From: Glycomyces artemisiae
GTDB lineage: Bacteria > Actinomycetota > Actinomycetes > Mycobacteriales > Micromonosporaceae
NCBI RefSeq assembly: GCF_003002955.1
Contig: NZ_PVTJ01000004.1
Coordinates: 186,001-250,000, forward strand
DNA: 64,000 bases
Reading direction: 5' to 3'
The notes below the pieces were generated by a model. The model did no database searches and was not told where the DNA came from. It saw only the letters and a list, made by a program, of their open reading frames with translations. Positions 25,812-34,762 of this stretch are shown here, piece after piece. Position 1 is the first letter of the stretch; every line of letters starts with the position of its first letter. The translations under genes were made by a program, and so were the position numbers.

Positions 25812-26384
25812 ATGACCGAATCCCTTGCACCCGTGCAGCTCCGACTCGCGGCGGTGGCCGGGTGGCTCAGCGCCGCCATCGTCCTGGTCAACACCGCCAA
25901 ACGCGCCGAACTCCTCCCGGCTTCGGCCGCGACCCAGCTCCTCGCCCCGCTCGCGCAGCTCTTCGCGATCGGCCTGATCCTGGGCCTCTATGCGGCGTCC
26001 CGCCGCCGCGGCCCGCTCCTCACCGCGGGCCTCGTCGCGAACCTCGCGGCCGTCGCGGGCCTCACCGCCGCCGAGGTCTGCATCAACCTCGTCTTCGCCT
26101 ACCTCGAACCCGCCCAGGTCGACCACCTGCGCGGCGGCCCGCTCGGCGCCGCCCTCACCGCCGCGTCGCTCCTGTTCATCCTCGCCACCGCCGTGTACGC
26201 CGCGGGCCTGTGGCGCGGCGGCGCGCCCCGCATCCCCTTGGCGCTGTATGCCCTCGCCGCGGTCCCGATCGGCCTGCGCGCCTTCGTCCCCGAAGCCGCG
26301 CTCCAGGTGTCGCTGCTCGTCCTCGCGGTCGCGCTGGCCTGGCTCGCGGCGTCCCTCTGGCGCGGCCCGGCCGCCCGCCGCTGA
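25812..26384 (+). CDS. Small integral membrane protein, DUF4386-like
   Basis: 190 residues with about six hydrophobic segments and short loops, ending in a basic tail. Segments such as LAAVAGWLSAAIVLVNTAKR and LLAPLAQLFAIGLILGLYAA resemble the DUF4386 family of unknown function. ATG 25812 has a GGAGGTCG site. It is divergent from, and almost certainly controlled by, the TetR at 25208-25705. Followed by a 14-bp stem terminator. Confidence 0.75.
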   Translation: MTESLAPVQLRLAAVAGWLSAAIVLVNTAKRAELLPASAATQLLAPLAQLFAIGLILGLYAASRRRGPLLTAGLVANLAAVAGLTAAEVCINLVFAYLEPAQVDHLRGGPLGAALTAASLLFILATAVYAAGLWRGGAPRIPLALYALAAVPIGLRAFVPEAALQVSLLVLAVALAWLAASLWRGPAARR

Positions 26385-26412
26385 CCCGCGACGGGACCGC
26401 CCGGTCCGCACC

Positions 26413-26449
26413 GGCGGCCGTCGCCTGCTGTGAGGAGGCGACGGCCGCC
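26413..26449 (+). terminator. Terminator hairpin
   Basis: GGCGGCCGTCGCCT (26413-26426) pairs perfectly with 26436-26449, loop 9 nt, after the DUF4386-like gene. Confidence 0.7.
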
Positions 26450-26504
26450 ACACCTTTGCGGCGAGCGGGGTGGCGGGGCGGGCGGGACGCGGCAGGATAG
26501 GGGT

Positions 26505-27257
26505 ATGACTTACACGCTCGTGCTGCTTCGCCACGGCGAAAGCGAATGGAACGCCAAGAACCTGTTCACCGGCTGGGTCGACGTCAAACTGTCGGCGTCG
26601 GGCGAGGACGAGGCGCGGCGGGGCGGGCGGCTGCTCGCCGAGGCCGACCTGCTGCCGGACGTGGTGCACACTTCGCTGCTGCGCCGCGCCATCAACACCT
26701 CCGAGCTGGCGCTGGCCGAGGCCGGGCGCTCGTGGATCCCCGTGAAGCGGTCGTGGCGGCTGAACGAGCGCCACTACGGCGCGCTCCAGGGCAAGAACAA
26801 GGCCGAGACGCTCGCCGAGTTCGGCGAGGAGCAGTTCATGACGTGGCGCCGCTCGTACGACGTGCCGCCGCCGGTGATCGAGGCCGGCTCGGAGTACTCG
26901 CAGGACGGCGACGCCCGCTACGCCGACCTGGCCCCCGAGGTGCGCCCGGGCACCGAGTGCCTCAAGGACGTCCTGGAGCGGATGCTCCCCTACTGGTACG
27001 ACGGGATCGTCCCCGACCTGCGCGCGGGCAAGACCGTTCTCGTCGCGGCGCACGGCAACTCGCTGCGCGCGCTGGTGAAGCACCTCGACGGCGTCTCCGA
27101 CGAGGCGATCGTGGGCCTGAACATCCCCACGGGCATGCCGCTCAAGTACGAGCTCGACGAGGAGACCCTGAAGCCGGTCGTGGCCGGGGGCGAGTACCTC
27201 GACCCCGAGGCCGCCGCCGAGGCCGCCGCCGCGGTGGCCGCGCAGGGCAAGAAGTAA
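26505..27257 (+). CDS. gpmA: 2,3-bisphosphoglycerate-dependent phosphoglycerate mutase
   Basis: A 250-residue glycolytic mutase interconverting 3- and 2-phosphoglycerate. Seen: [12 protein letters not shown] with the phospho-histidine, [28 protein letters not shown], and the second catalytic His in [13 protein letters not shown]. The C-terminus ends in an Ala/Glu-rich tail (about 233-246). ATG 26505 is the family start; no ribosome binding site. It precedes senX3-regX3, the conserved actinobacterial order, separated here by a terminator. Confidence 0.96.
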   Translation: MTYTLVLLRHGESEWNAKNLFTGWVDVKLSASGEDEARRGGRLLAEADLLPDVVHTSLLRRAINTSELALAEAGRSWIPVKRSWRLNERHYGALQGKNKAETLAEFGEEQFMTWRRSYDVPPPVIEAGSEYSQDGDARYADLAPEVRPGTECLKDVLERMLPYWYDGIVPDLRAGKTVLVAAHGNSLRALVKHLDGVSDEAIVGLNIPTGMPLKYELDEETLKPVVAGGEYLDPEAAAEAAAAVAAQGKK

Positions 27258-27300
27258 AGGGAATCGGCCGCGCTGGGTGAACAGCGCGTGACGTCGATAA

Positions 27301-27325
27301 CGGCCCGGTGCTCGACGCCGGGCCG
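27301..27325 (+). terminator. Terminator after gpmA
   Basis: CGGCCCGG (27301-27308) and CCGGGCCG (27318-27325) followed by TTTCC, just before the senX3 -10 box. Confidence 0.6.
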
Positions 27326-27334
27326 TTTCCTGCT

Positions 27335-27340
27335 TAATCT
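27335..27340 (+). promoter_or_regulatory. -10 box for senX3-regX3
   Basis: TAATCT ends 6 nt before the GTG at 27347, leaderless pattern. Confidence 0.5.
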
Positions 27341-27346
27341 GGGGTC

Positions 27347-28588
27347 GTGGCCCACAACGAACCGCAGCCCAAGAGCCTCGGGAGAGGCGTCGGGCGCGTC
27401 CTGACCGGTCTCGCCGCCGGTGCCGCTTTCGGCGCCGCCGCGACCGCCCTCATGCGGATCAGGCACCGGGGGGCGCCCCACCCCGAGCCGCGCACCGCGC
27501 CCGTCCCCGACACTCGCCCGTGGGAGGCCGCCGTCGGCCTGCTGCGGACCGGCGTGTGCCTGGTCGACGACCACAACCGCGTCCTGTACACCAACCGCGC
27601 CGCCCGGGACCTGGGGCTGGTGGACGACCACGAGATCGTGTCGCTGACGCTGCGGGCGCTGCTCGCGCAGGCGCGGCGCTCGGGCCGCTACCGGGACGCC
27701 GAGATCGAGGTCCCCAAGCAGGTGATGGGCGAGCCGAGCGCGGTGAGCGTGCGCATCACGCCGCTGCCCGACGGCGTGTCGGTGGCCGAGTTCCAGGACA
27801 TCTCCGAGCTGCACCGCGTGGAGCGCGTGCGGCGCGACTTCGTGGCGAACATCAGCCACGAGCTGAAGACCCCCGTGGGCGCGATGCAAATCCTCTCCGA
27901 AGCGCTCAAGGACGCCGCGGAGGACCCCGACGCGGCCGCGCGCTTCGCCGACCGCATCCGCTCCGAGTCGAAGCGCATGAACCACCTGGTCACGGACCTG
28001 CTGGAGCTGTCGCGGCTCCAGGGCGCGGAGAAGCTGCCGGACCCCGAGCCGGTCGAGGTCGACCGGATCGTCATGGAGGCGTTCGACCAGACGCGGATAG
28101 CGGCCGAGGAGAAGGGCATCGAGCTCCGGCTCACCGGCATCGAGGACACCGAGGTGCTCGGGAACGAGGCGCAGCTCGTCACCGCCGTGAAGAACCTCGT
28201 GGGCAACGCCATCTCCTATTCACCTGAGAACACCACCGTTGAGGTGGAGACCTCGGTGGCGTCCCCCACCGGGCATCTGGCCGGTGTCAAGATGGTGTGC
28301 ATCGCGGTGCGCGACCAGGGGATCGGCATCCCCGCGGAGGAGCTGGACCGGATCTTCGAGCGGTTCTACCGGGTGGACGCGGCGCGGTCGCGCCAGACCG
28401 GCGGCACCGGCCTCGGCCTGGCGATCGTCAAGCATGTGGCGGTCAATCACGGGGGTAGGGTGGAAGTGTCCAGTATGCCCGATGCCGGATCAGTGTTTAC
28501 CTTGATGTTGCCTGCTCGTTCCCTTCCGTCCGACGCCACGGCACCGGACTCGGCTGAAATCGGAACAAGCCAGCAAGCCGCCCGTTAG
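27347..28588 (+). CDS. senX3: Sensor histidine kinase SenX3
   Basis: A 413-residue kinase that, with RegX3, reports phosphate limitation through the Pst/PhoU system. Seen: one N-terminal hydrophobic segment (about 12-35), a PAS-like domain (about 55-160), the H-box FVANISHELKTPVGAM with the phospho-acceptor His near residue 170, the N-box LVGNAISYSPENT, and G-boxes VRDQGIGIP and GTGLGLAI. It is cytoplasm-facing with little extracellular sequence, as in mycobacterial SenX3. Start GTG 27347; regX3 follows after 12 nt. Leaderless promoter. Confidence 0.94.
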   Translation: MAHNEPQPKSLGRGVGRVLTGLAAGAAFGAAATALMRIRHRGAPHPEPRTAPVPDTRPWEAAVGLLRTGVCLVDDHNRVLYTNRAARDLGLVDDHEIVSLTLRALLAQARRSGRYRDAEIEVPKQVMGEPSAVSVRITPLPDGVSVAEFQDISELHRVERVRRDFVANISHELKTPVGAMQILSEALKDAAEDPDAAARFADRIRSESKRMNHLVTDLLELSRLQGAEKLPDPEPVEVDRIVMEAFDQTRIAAEEKGIELRLTGIEDTEVLGNEAQLVTAVKNLVGNAISYSPENTTVEVETSVASPTGHLAGVKMVCIAVRDQGIGIPAEELDRIFERFYRVDAARSRQTGGTGLGLAIVKHVAVNHGGRVEVSSMPDAGSVFTLMLPARSLPSDATAPDSAEIGTSQQAAR

Positions 28589-28600
28589 GAAGGTTCACTC

Positions 28601-29287
28601 GTGACCCGCGTGCTCGTAGTTGAAGACGAGGAATCGTTCTCCGATGCCCTCTCCTACATGCTCCGCAAGGAGGGCTTCGAGGTGGCCGTCGCCGCGGACG
28701 GCGACGCCGCCATCAAGGAGTACGAGCGCGCCGGCGCCGACGTGGTCCTGCTCGACCTGATGCTGCCGGAGAAGTCCGGCACGGAGGTCTGCCGGGAGCT
28801 GCGGGCGAACTCGAACGTCCCGATCATCATGGTCACCGCCCGCGACTCCGAGGTCGACAAGGTGGTGGGCCTGGAGCTGGGCGCCGACGACTACATCACC
28901 AAGCCGTACTCCTCGCGCGAGCTGGTCGCCCGCATCCGGGCCGTGCTGCGCCGCTCCGCCGAGCCCGACGACCCGATCGTCACGGTCCTGGAGGCCGGGC
29001 CGGTGCGCATGGACGTCGACCGCCACACGGTCACCGTCGGCGGCGGCGACGTGCAGCTCCCGCTCAAGGAGTTCGAGCTGCTGGAGATGCTGCTGCGCAA
29101 CGCCGGGCGCGTGCTCACCCGCGGCCAGCTCATCGACCGGGTCTGGGGCGCGAACTACGTGGGCGACACCAAGACGCTCGACGTGCACGTCAAGCGCCTG
29201 CGCTCCAAGATCGAGCCCGAGCCGGGCAAGCCGCGCCACCTCGTCACCGTGCGCGGCCTCGGCTACAAGTTCGACCCGCACGCGTAA
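28601..29287 (+). CDS. regX3: Response regulator RegX3
   Basis: A 228-residue OmpR/PhoB-type regulator. Receiver domain 1-120 with phospho-acceptor Asp52 in VVLLDLMLP, Thr in VTARDSE and Lys in YITKPYS; C-terminal winged helix (about 130-225) with LLRNAGRVLTRGQLIDRVWG and the recognition helix DVHVKRLRSKIE. GTG 28601 has a GGAAGG site. It is the partner of SenX3 and controls phosphate-starvation genes in related bacteria. CTGAAG repeats elsewhere in this window could be sites of this or a related regulator (speculative). Confidence 0.95.
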   Translation: MTRVLVVEDEESFSDALSYMLRKEGFEVAVAADGDAAIKEYERAGADVVLLDLMLPEKSGTEVCRELRANSNVPIIMVTARDSEVDKVVGLELGADDYITKPYSSRELVARIRAVLRRSAEPDDPIVTVLEAGPVRMDVDRHTVTVGGGDVQLPLKEFELLEMLLRNAGRVLTRGQLIDRVWGANYVGDTKTLDVHVKRLRSKIEPEPGKPRHLVTVRGLGYKFDPHA

Positions 29288-29331
29288 GGGCCCCTCAGGG
29301 CCTTCGCCCGCCGTTCACTTCCGAAAATCGC

Positions 29332-29354
29332 ATATCCTATACGATATAGGATAT
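29332..29354. promoter_or_regulatory. Inverted repeat ATATCCTATA-CGA-TATAGGATAT
   Basis: Two perfect 10-bp arms with a 3-bp spacer, 36 bp before the aldo-keto reductase start and about 60 bp after regX3. Related in sequence to the palindromes at 1651-1690 and 46858-46869; probably an operator of a shared regulator. Confidence 0.6.
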
Positions 29355-29378
29355 AGGGATAACGCTTGCCGCATCGGA

Positions 29379-29384
29379 TAGGCT
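29379..29384 (+). promoter_or_regulatory. -10 box for aldo-keto reductase
   Basis: TAGGCT ends 6 nt before the GTG at 29391, leaderless pattern. Confidence 0.5.
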
Positions 29385-29390
29385 GCCTTC

Positions 29391-30383
29391 GTGACCTACC
29401 TTCCCGCGGACGACCGCTACGAGTCCATGCCCTACCGCCGCTCCGGACGCAGCGGCCTCAAGCTCCCCGCGATCTCGCTCGGCCTGTGGCACAACTTCGG
29501 CCACACCCGGCCGCTGGAGACGCAGCGGGCGATCGTGCGGCGCGCCTTCGACCTCGGTGTGACCCACTTCGACCTCGCGAACAACTACGGGCCGCCCGGG
29601 GGCAGCGCCGAGGAGAACTTCGGACGCCTCCTGGCCGACGATCTCAAGGCGTACCGGGACGAGATCGTCGTGTCCTCCAAGGCCGGGTACTACATGTGGC
29701 CCGGCCCGTACGGCGAATGGGGCTCGCGCAAGAACCTCATCGCCTCCGCCGACCAGTCGCTCAAGCGGCTCGGCCTCGACTACGTCGACGTGTTCTACCA
29801 CCACCGGCCCGACCCGGACACGCCCCTCGAAGAGACCGTGGGGGCGCTCGACGCCATCGTGCGCTCCGGCAAGGCCCTCTACGTGGGCGTCTCGAACTAC
29901 ACGTCGGAGCAGGTCAAGGCCGCCGCCGCGATCCTGCGCGACCTCGGCACGCCGCTGCTCATCGACCAGCCGCGCTACTCGATGTTCGACCGCCGCATCG
30001 AGGACGACGACCTGCTGGACGCCCTCGAAGAGGTCGGCGCGGGCTGCATCGTCTTCAGCCCGCTGGAGCAGGGCGTGCTCACCGACCGGTACCTCAAGGG
30101 CATCCCGTCCGACTCCCGGGTCGCCACCAGCCACTTCCTCAACGAGGACCGCCTCGACGACGCCACCATGGCGAAGGTGAAGGCCCTCAACGAGATCGCC
30201 GCGGCCCGCGGCCAGTCGCTCGCGCAGACCGCGCTCGCCTGGGCCCTGCGCGACGAACGCATGACCAGCGTCATCATCGGCGCGAGCTCCGTGAAGCAGC
30301 TGGAGGACAACGTCGCCGCGACCGCGAACCTCGCGTTCACCGCCGACGAGCTCGCCGCGATCGACGCCGCGTCCATCGGATAG
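29391..30383 (+). CDS. Aldo-keto reductase, YghZ/MgrA type
   Basis: A 330-residue NADPH-dependent reductase of the AKR14-like group; E. coli YghZ reduces L-glyceraldehyde 3-phosphate and methylglyoxal. Seen: THFDLANNYGPPGGSAEENF with the catalytic Tyr, VVSSKAGYYMWPGPYG with the Lys, DVFYHHRPDPDTPLEE with the His, and the cofactor segment SVIIGASSVKQLEDN. GTG 29391 has a -10 box 6 nt upstream. The inverted repeat about 36 bp upstream suggests regulation together with the fucosidase gene, which would fit a role in sugar catabolism (inference). Confidence 0.88.
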   Translation: MTYLPADDRYESMPYRRSGRSGLKLPAISLGLWHNFGHTRPLETQRAIVRRAFDLGVTHFDLANNYGPPGGSAEENFGRLLADDLKAYRDEIVVSSKAGYYMWPGPYGEWGSRKNLIASADQSLKRLGLDYVDVFYHHRPDPDTPLEETVGALDAIVRSGKALYVGVSNYTSEQVKAAAAILRDLGTPLLIDQPRYSMFDRRIEDDDLLDALEEVGAGCIVFSPLEQGVLTDRYLKGIPSDSRVATSHFLNEDRLDDATMAKVKALNEIAAARGQSLAQTALAWALRDERMTSVIIGASSVKQLEDNVAATANLAFTADELAAIDAASIG

Positions 30384-30402
30384 CAAGGCCCCCAAAGCGT
30401 CA

Positions 30403-30432
30403 GCGGGACCGTCGCGCGTGCGGCGGTCCCGC
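30403..30432 (+). terminator. Terminator hairpin
   Basis: 13-bp stem with one G-U type pair and a 4-nt loop, 20 nt past the aldo-keto reductase stop. Confidence 0.6.
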
Positions 30433-30506
30433 GACCGATACCTCGGTATGACGCGCCGCGCCCGGAAATCCACCGCAAGTCGGAAGCCGCGGGCGCGGTC
30501 ATTTCC

Positions 30507-30512
30507 TACTAT
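30507..30512 (+). promoter_or_regulatory. -10 box for PH-domain pair
   Basis: TACTAT ends 6 nt before the ATG at 30519, leaderless pattern. Confidence 0.45.
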
Positions 30513-30518
30513 TCGGGC

Positions 30519-31016
30519 ATGACCGCTCCACGGACCGCCCTCCGCCCGCCCCAGCACCAGTTCGATCCGCGCGTCCTGCCCTGGTGGCGCGTGCAGTGCC
30601 TCATCGCCACGGCCGTGCCCGTCGTGCCGCTCGCCGTCCTCGGCCTCCTCATCGCCCCGGCCCGCGCCTGGCTCCTCCTCCCCGCCGCCGCGATCCTCGT
30701 CTTCGGCGTCGCCGCGTCCCTCGCGATGCCCGTGTGGTGGCACCGCGTCCACCGCTGGGAGGTCACCGACACCGCCGTGTACACGCTCACCGGGTACTTC
30801 TGGCGGACCTGGCGCATCGCGCCCATGTCGCGCATCCAGACCGTCGACACCACCCAGGGCCCGCTCCAGCGGTCCTTCGGCCTCTCCACGGTGGTCGTCA
30901 CGACCGCGTCGTCGGCGGGCGCGGTGAAACTCGAAGGGCTCGACCAGGACCAGGCGTCGGCGCTCGCCGAGCGCCTCACCGAACTCACCGACGCGATCCC
31001 CGGGGACGCGACGTGA
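30519..31016 (+). CDS. PH-domain membrane protein, YdbS-like
   Basis: 165 residues: two adjacent membrane segments (about 27-70), then a bacterial PH (bPH2) domain with WEVTDTAVYTLTGYFWRTWR and RIQTVDTTQGPLQRSFGLST, the typical bPH2 strand pair. YdbS/YdbT pairs of Bacillus and relatives affect sensitivity to antimicrobial peptides; the mechanism is not known. It overlaps the next gene by 4 bp (GTGA) and is co-translated with it. Confidence 0.85.
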   Translation: MTAPRTALRPPQHQFDPRVLPWWRVQCLIATAVPVVPLAVLGLLIAPARAWLLLPAAAILVFGVAASLAMPVWWHRVHRWEVTDTAVYTLTGYFWRTWRIAPMSRIQTVDTTQGPLQRSFGLSTVVVTTASSAGAVKLEGLDQDQASALAERLTELTDAIPGDAT

Positions 31017-32533
31017 ACGGCATCGAGCACGCCGAAGGCGCCGAGCCCTGGCGCCGCCTCCACCGCGACGGCCTGAAGGTCACCGCCCTGTACATGCTCG
31101 GCGTCGCCGTCGGCGCGGGCGTGCCCGTCGCCATCGGCATCGGCTCCGGGCCGGGCCTGCTCATCGCGCTCGCGTTCGTCGTGCCCGGCGCCGCGGTCGT
31201 CATCGGCCTCGTCGTCGGCTACGAGTCGATCCGCCTGCGCGTCACCAGATACCGCGTCACCGACGCGCGCGTGGAGATGCACACCGGCGTCCTGTTCAAG
31301 ACCCGCCGCTCGCTCATGCGCGAACGCATCCGCTCCGTCGACCTCACCGCGAACCCGCTCGAACGCGTCTTCGGCCTCGCGAAGGTGAAAGTGGGCACCG
31401 GCGAGACCGGCAGCGGCACCGGATCGACGAACGAGCAGACCCTCACCCTCGACTCGGTCGCCCGCGCCGAGGCCGACCGGCTCCGCGCGGAACTGCTGCG
31501 CCGCAGCGCGGTCGAAGCCGGCGAGGACGGCGAGCAGCGCCTCGCCACCTGGCGGCCCGGATGGCTCAAGTACGCGCCCCTGTCGTTCCTGACGCCGATG
31601 CTCGCGGGCGCCGCCGTCGGCGCGGTCTTCCAGGTCGCCGACTGGTTCGGGCGCGGCGGCCTGCCCGTGCAGGTCGTCGGCGACCTCGTCGACGAGTACG
31701 GGCCGTGGACCGTGCTCGGACTGGGCCTCGTCGGGCTGCTGGTGCTCGGCGCGATCGCCAGCCTTGCGCTGCAAGGCGAAGCATGGTGGGGGCACCGGCT
31801 CGACCGCGAGCCGGGCGGGACGCTGCGGGTGCGCCGCGGCCTCTTCGTGTCGCGCTCGCTCAGCCTGGAGGAGGAGCGCATCCGCGGCGTCGAGATCGTC
31901 GAGCCGCTCGGCGTGCGCTCCGCGGGCGCCGGACGCCTCGACGTCGTCGCCATCGGCCTCAAGACCGACCAGGAGGGCTCCGACCTGTCGACGCTCGTCC
32001 CGGCCGCGCCGCTGCCCGCCGTCGTCGACGCGGCCGAAGCCGTCGTGGGCCCGGTCGACTGCGCGCTGACGCCGCACCCGCGGACCGCGCGGGCGCGGCG
32101 CCTGCGCTGGGCCGCCGTCGCCGTCGTCGTGCTCGCCGCCGCGGCGACCGTGCCGCACCTGCTGTGGGACCTTCCGGCGCTGCTGAGCGCCGCCATCGTC
32201 CTCGCGGCGGTGCTGGCCTCGGTGTTCGCGGTGTGGACCGCGTTCGACTCCTATGCGTCCCTGGGCCATGCGCTCACGGAGCGGCACCTCGTGTCGCGGC
32301 GCGGGAGCACCCGGCGCGCCACCGTCCACTTGGACCGGTCGGGGATCATCGGCTGGCGGCTCACGCAGTCGGTGTTCCAGCGGCGCATGGGCCTGATGAC
32401 GCTCGACGCGACCACCGCGGCCGGAAAGGGCCACTACGCGGTGATCGACGCCGACGAGCACGAGATCCTCGACTTCGCCGCCGAGGCCGTGCCGGACCTG
32501 CTGCGGCCCTTCGTAGTCAGGTCACCTGAATGA
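31013..32533 (+). CDS. PH-domain membrane protein, YdbT-like
   Basis: 506 residues with membrane-segment pairs followed by bPH2 domains: segments near 22-62, then a bPH2 repeat with YRVTDARVEMHTGVLFKTRR and RIRSVDLTANPLERVFGLAK; further pairs near 190-250 and 365-410, each followed by a similar repeat (RIRGVEIVEPLGVRSAGAGR; GWRLTQSVFQRRMGLMTLDA). Works as a unit with the upstream YdbS-like protein. GTG 31013 overlaps the upstream stop. Its last 12 bases overlap the convergent FAD reductase gene. Confidence 0.85.
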   Translation: MNGIEHAEGAEPWRRLHRDGLKVTALYMLGVAVGAGVPVAIGIGSGPGLLIALAFVVPGAAVVIGLVVGYESIRLRVTRYRVTDARVEMHTGVLFKTRRSLMRERIRSVDLTANPLERVFGLAKVKVGTGETGSGTGSTNEQTLTLDSVARAEADRLRAELLRRSAVEAGEDGEQRLATWRPGWLKYAPLSFLTPMLAGAAVGAVFQVADWFGRGGLPVQVVGDLVDEYGPWTVLGLGLVGLLVLGAIASLALQGEAWWGHRLDREPGGTLRVRRGLFVSRSLSLEEERIRGVEIVEPLGVRSAGAGRLDVVAIGLKTDQEGSDLSTLVPAAPLPAVVDAAEAVVGPVDCALTPHPRTARARRLRWAAVAVVVLAAAATVPHLLWDLPALLSAAIVLAAVLASVFAVWTAFDSYASLGHALTERHLVSRRGSTRRATVHLDRSGIIGWRLTQSVFQRRMGLMTLDATTAAGKGHYAVIDADEHEILDFAAEAVPDLLRPFVVRSPE

Positions 32534-33742
32534 CCGGAGCGCGTCCTCGCCGGGCGGCTCCTCGGCCCGGATGAGCGCCTCGATCTCGCCGATCCGGTCC
32601 CACGAGTTGACGGCCATCCCGGCGAGGACGCGCCCGGAGCTGGTCCAGAACGCCACGAATTCGAGCGACTCGACCGAGCCGGAGACGACGACGGAATCGT
32701 AGGCGTCCGGTCCGGCGACGAACCCGAGGTACTCCATGCCCAGGTCGTACTGGTCGGTGAAGAAGTACGGCAGCTTGTCGAAGGCCGCGTCGGAGCCGAG
32801 CACGGCCTTCGCGGCGTGCTCGCCGGTGTCGATCGCGGTCTGCCAGTGCTCCACCCGGATCGGGCGGCCGTAGTGCGGGTAGGGGGCGCTCGCGACGTCG
32901 CCCGCGGCCCACACGTCCTCGGCGCTGGTGCGCAGGGTCCCGTCGACGGCGAGGCCGCCGCCGAGCGCGCGCTCGCGCTGTTCGAGGCCCGCGGCCGCGG
33001 CGAGCCCGGCGTTGGGGACGACGCCGACCGCGACGAGCACCAGGTCCGCGTCGACGCGCTCCCCGTCGGTGGTCTCGACACCCACGGCGCGGCCGTCCTC
33101 GCCGAGGATCTTCGCGATCTCGGTGCGGCGGTGCAGGTCCACGCCCTTGTCGAGGTGCAGCTGCGCGAACACCAGGCCCATCTCGGGGCCGAGGACGCGT
33201 TCGAGGGGCTGCGCGCCCATCCCGAACAGCGTCACGTCGCGGCCGAGCTGCCGGGCCGACGCGGCGACCTCCATGCCGATCCAGCCGTCGCCGACGATGA
33301 CGACGCGTCCCTCGCCGCCTTTCAGTTCGGCCGCAAGGAGGTCGGCGTCCTCGACGGTGCGCAGCAGGTGCACGCCGCGCAGGTCCGCGCCCGGCACGGG
33401 CAGGGCCCGGGGGCTCGACCCGGTGGCGAGGATCAGCTTCGCGTAGTCGAGGCCGCTCCCGTCGGCCAGCGCGACCCGGTGCGCGGCGGTGTCGAGCCCG
33501 GTCGCGGGCGTGCCCACGCGCAGGTCCGCGTTCTGGCGGTACCACTCCTCGTCGACGGTGAACAGGGCCCCGCGCCCGGCGTCCCCGCGCAGGTAGTCCT
33601 TGGACAGCGGCGGCCGCTCGTACGGGCGGTGCGGCTCCCCGGTGACGACCACGAGATCGCCTTCGTATCCCTCGTCGCGGAGGGTCTGCGCGGCCTTGGA
33701 GGCGGCGAGGCCGCCTCCGACGATGACGTACGGTGCACTCAT
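32522..33742 (-). CDS. FAD/NAD(P)-dependent reductase, ferredoxin-reductase type
   Basis: A 406-residue flavoprotein of the glutathione-reductase fold used as ferredoxin or rubredoxin reductase in oxygenase chains. Seen: FAD motif YVIVGGGLAASKAAQTL, YERPPLSKDYL, LILATGSSPR, NAD motif VVIVGDGWIGMEVA, the second FAD motif VWAAGDVA, and a C-terminal reductase domain with YFFTDQYDLGMEYLG. ATG 33742. No ferredoxin or P450 gene is next to it, so its electron partner is unknown. Its 3' end overlaps the PH-domain gene on the other strand by 12 bp. Confidence 0.9.
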   Translation of the reverse strand: MSAPYVIVGGGLAASKAAQTLRDEGYEGDLVVVTGEPHRPYERPPLSKDYLRGDAGRGALFTVDEEWYRQNADLRVGTPATGLDTAAHRVALADGSGLDYAKLILATGSSPRALPVPGADLRGVHLLRTVEDADLLAAELKGGEGRVVIVGDGWIGMEVAASARQLGRDVTLFGMGAQPLERVLGPEMGLVFAQLHLDKGVDLHRRTEIAKILGEDGRAVGVETTDGERVDADLVLVAVGVVPNAGLAAAAGLEQRERALGGGLAVDGTLRTSAEDVWAAGDVASAPYPHYGRPIRVEHWQTAIDTGEHAAKAVLGSDAAFDKLPYFFTDQYDLGMEYLGFVAGPDAYDSVVVSGSVESLEFVAFWTSSGRVLAGMAVNSWDRIGEIEALIRAEEPPGEDALRSFR

Positions 33743-33904
33743 TTGCGGCTCCGGCTCCCGTAGGCGGTTGATCCGCCTCCCATTCTTACTCCGAACGGGT
33801 GACCGCGGCAGCCGGTGCGCGGATACGGGGAGCGTTCCCCCGCTTGACCGTCTGGACCGTATTGAGCCGGGTTCGCATCATTTAGGGGACCGGAGGGCGC
33901 GGCG

Positions 33905-34249
33905 GTGGCTGGTTTCAGCATCGACCCAGAGACCATGCGGAAGTCGGCCGACGAGCTCGACGCCGGCAAAGAGGAAGTGCAGGCCCTGCTCGACGAGTTC
34001 ACTGCGGCGCTGGAGCAGTACGCCGACGGGTTCGGCGGCGACACCATCGGGTCCCTGGCGGGCATGGCGCACCAGGCGTGCACCGACGCGGTCAACGAGT
34101 GCTTCACGACGAACATCGAGGAGATCGGCCAGATCGCGGTGGCGCTGCGGGAGATGGCCGACGGCCACGAGGCCGGCGACGACGAGTCCGCCCAGTCGTT
34201 CAAGCAGCTCGCGGGCGAGCTCGGCGGCACCGCGACCGGACCGAAGTAG
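33905..34249 (+). CDS. WXG100/EspC-like type VII secretion protein
   Basis: 114 residues, all helical, with no signal peptide and no cysteine-rich region apart from two Cys. The size, the two-helix hairpin pattern, the start FSIDPETMRKSADELDAGKE and the gene order (followed by a toxin-type N-domain gene) fit WXG100/EspC-type proteins exported by ESX (type VII) systems. A strict W-x-G is absent, so the EspC-like branch is more likely. GTG 33905 has GGAGGGC upstream. It heads a three-gene set. Function as a secretion partner or chaperone is inferred. Confidence 0.6.
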   Translation: MAGFSIDPETMRKSADELDAGKEEVQALLDEFTAALEQYADGFGGDTIGSLAGMAHQACTDAVNECFTTNIEEIGQIAVALREMADGHEAGDDESAQSFKQLAGELGGTATGPK

Positions 34250-34264
34250 GAGACGCGGCGACCA

Positions 34265-34762
34265 ATGGGCATGCAGCTGCCGTCGGAACTCATCAGCATC
34301 ATGGGCGCGCTCGGCTACGAATGGCCCGAGTCCGATGAGGAGAAGATCTTCAACACCGCCGGGGAGTGGACCGGCATGGCCGACCGGATCGCCGGCCGGG
34401 TGGAGTCGCTGAACAACGCGGCGAGAACGCTGGTGGAGAACAACTCCGGCGCCGAGATCGACGCGTTCAAAGAGGAGTGGGACGACAAGGAGTCGGCGGT
34501 GCGGAACATCGCCGACGCCGGCGACCCGGCGAACCTCATCAACATCGGCCTCACGATCGCGGCGGGCATCGTCCTGGCGCTGAAGATCCAGGTGATCGTG
34601 CAGCTGGCGATCCTGGCGTTCCAGATCGCGCAGGCCATCGCGACGGCCGCGATCACGTTCGGGGCGTCCCTGCTCCAGATTCCTATTTTCAAGACCATCA
34701 CGGGGCTCATCCTCGACCAGTTGATGGGCGTGGCGATCAATGCGGTGATGAATGGGCGGTAG
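34265..34762 (+). CDS. Type VII/polymorphic toxin N-terminal (CpnT-like) domain protein
   Basis: 165 residues. The N-terminus (PSELISIMGALGYEWPESDE) matches the CpnT-like WXG100-type domain that begins many actinobacterial polymorphic toxins. A long helical region with AGEWTGMADRI follows, and a hydrophobic stretch (about 95-160) is predicted to form two membrane-spanning or channel-like helices. The toxin part is not attached: it lies in the next gene, whose ATG is inside this gene's end (11-bp overlap), suggesting a split toxin with coupled translation. Function inferred from architecture. Confidence 0.6.
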   Translation: MGMQLPSELISIMGALGYEWPESDEEKIFNTAGEWTGMADRIAGRVESLNNAARTLVENNSGAEIDAFKEEWDDKESAVRNIADAGDPANLINIGLTIAAGIVLALKIQVIVQLAILAFQIAQAIATAAITFGASLLQIPIFKTITGLILDQLMGVAINAVMNGR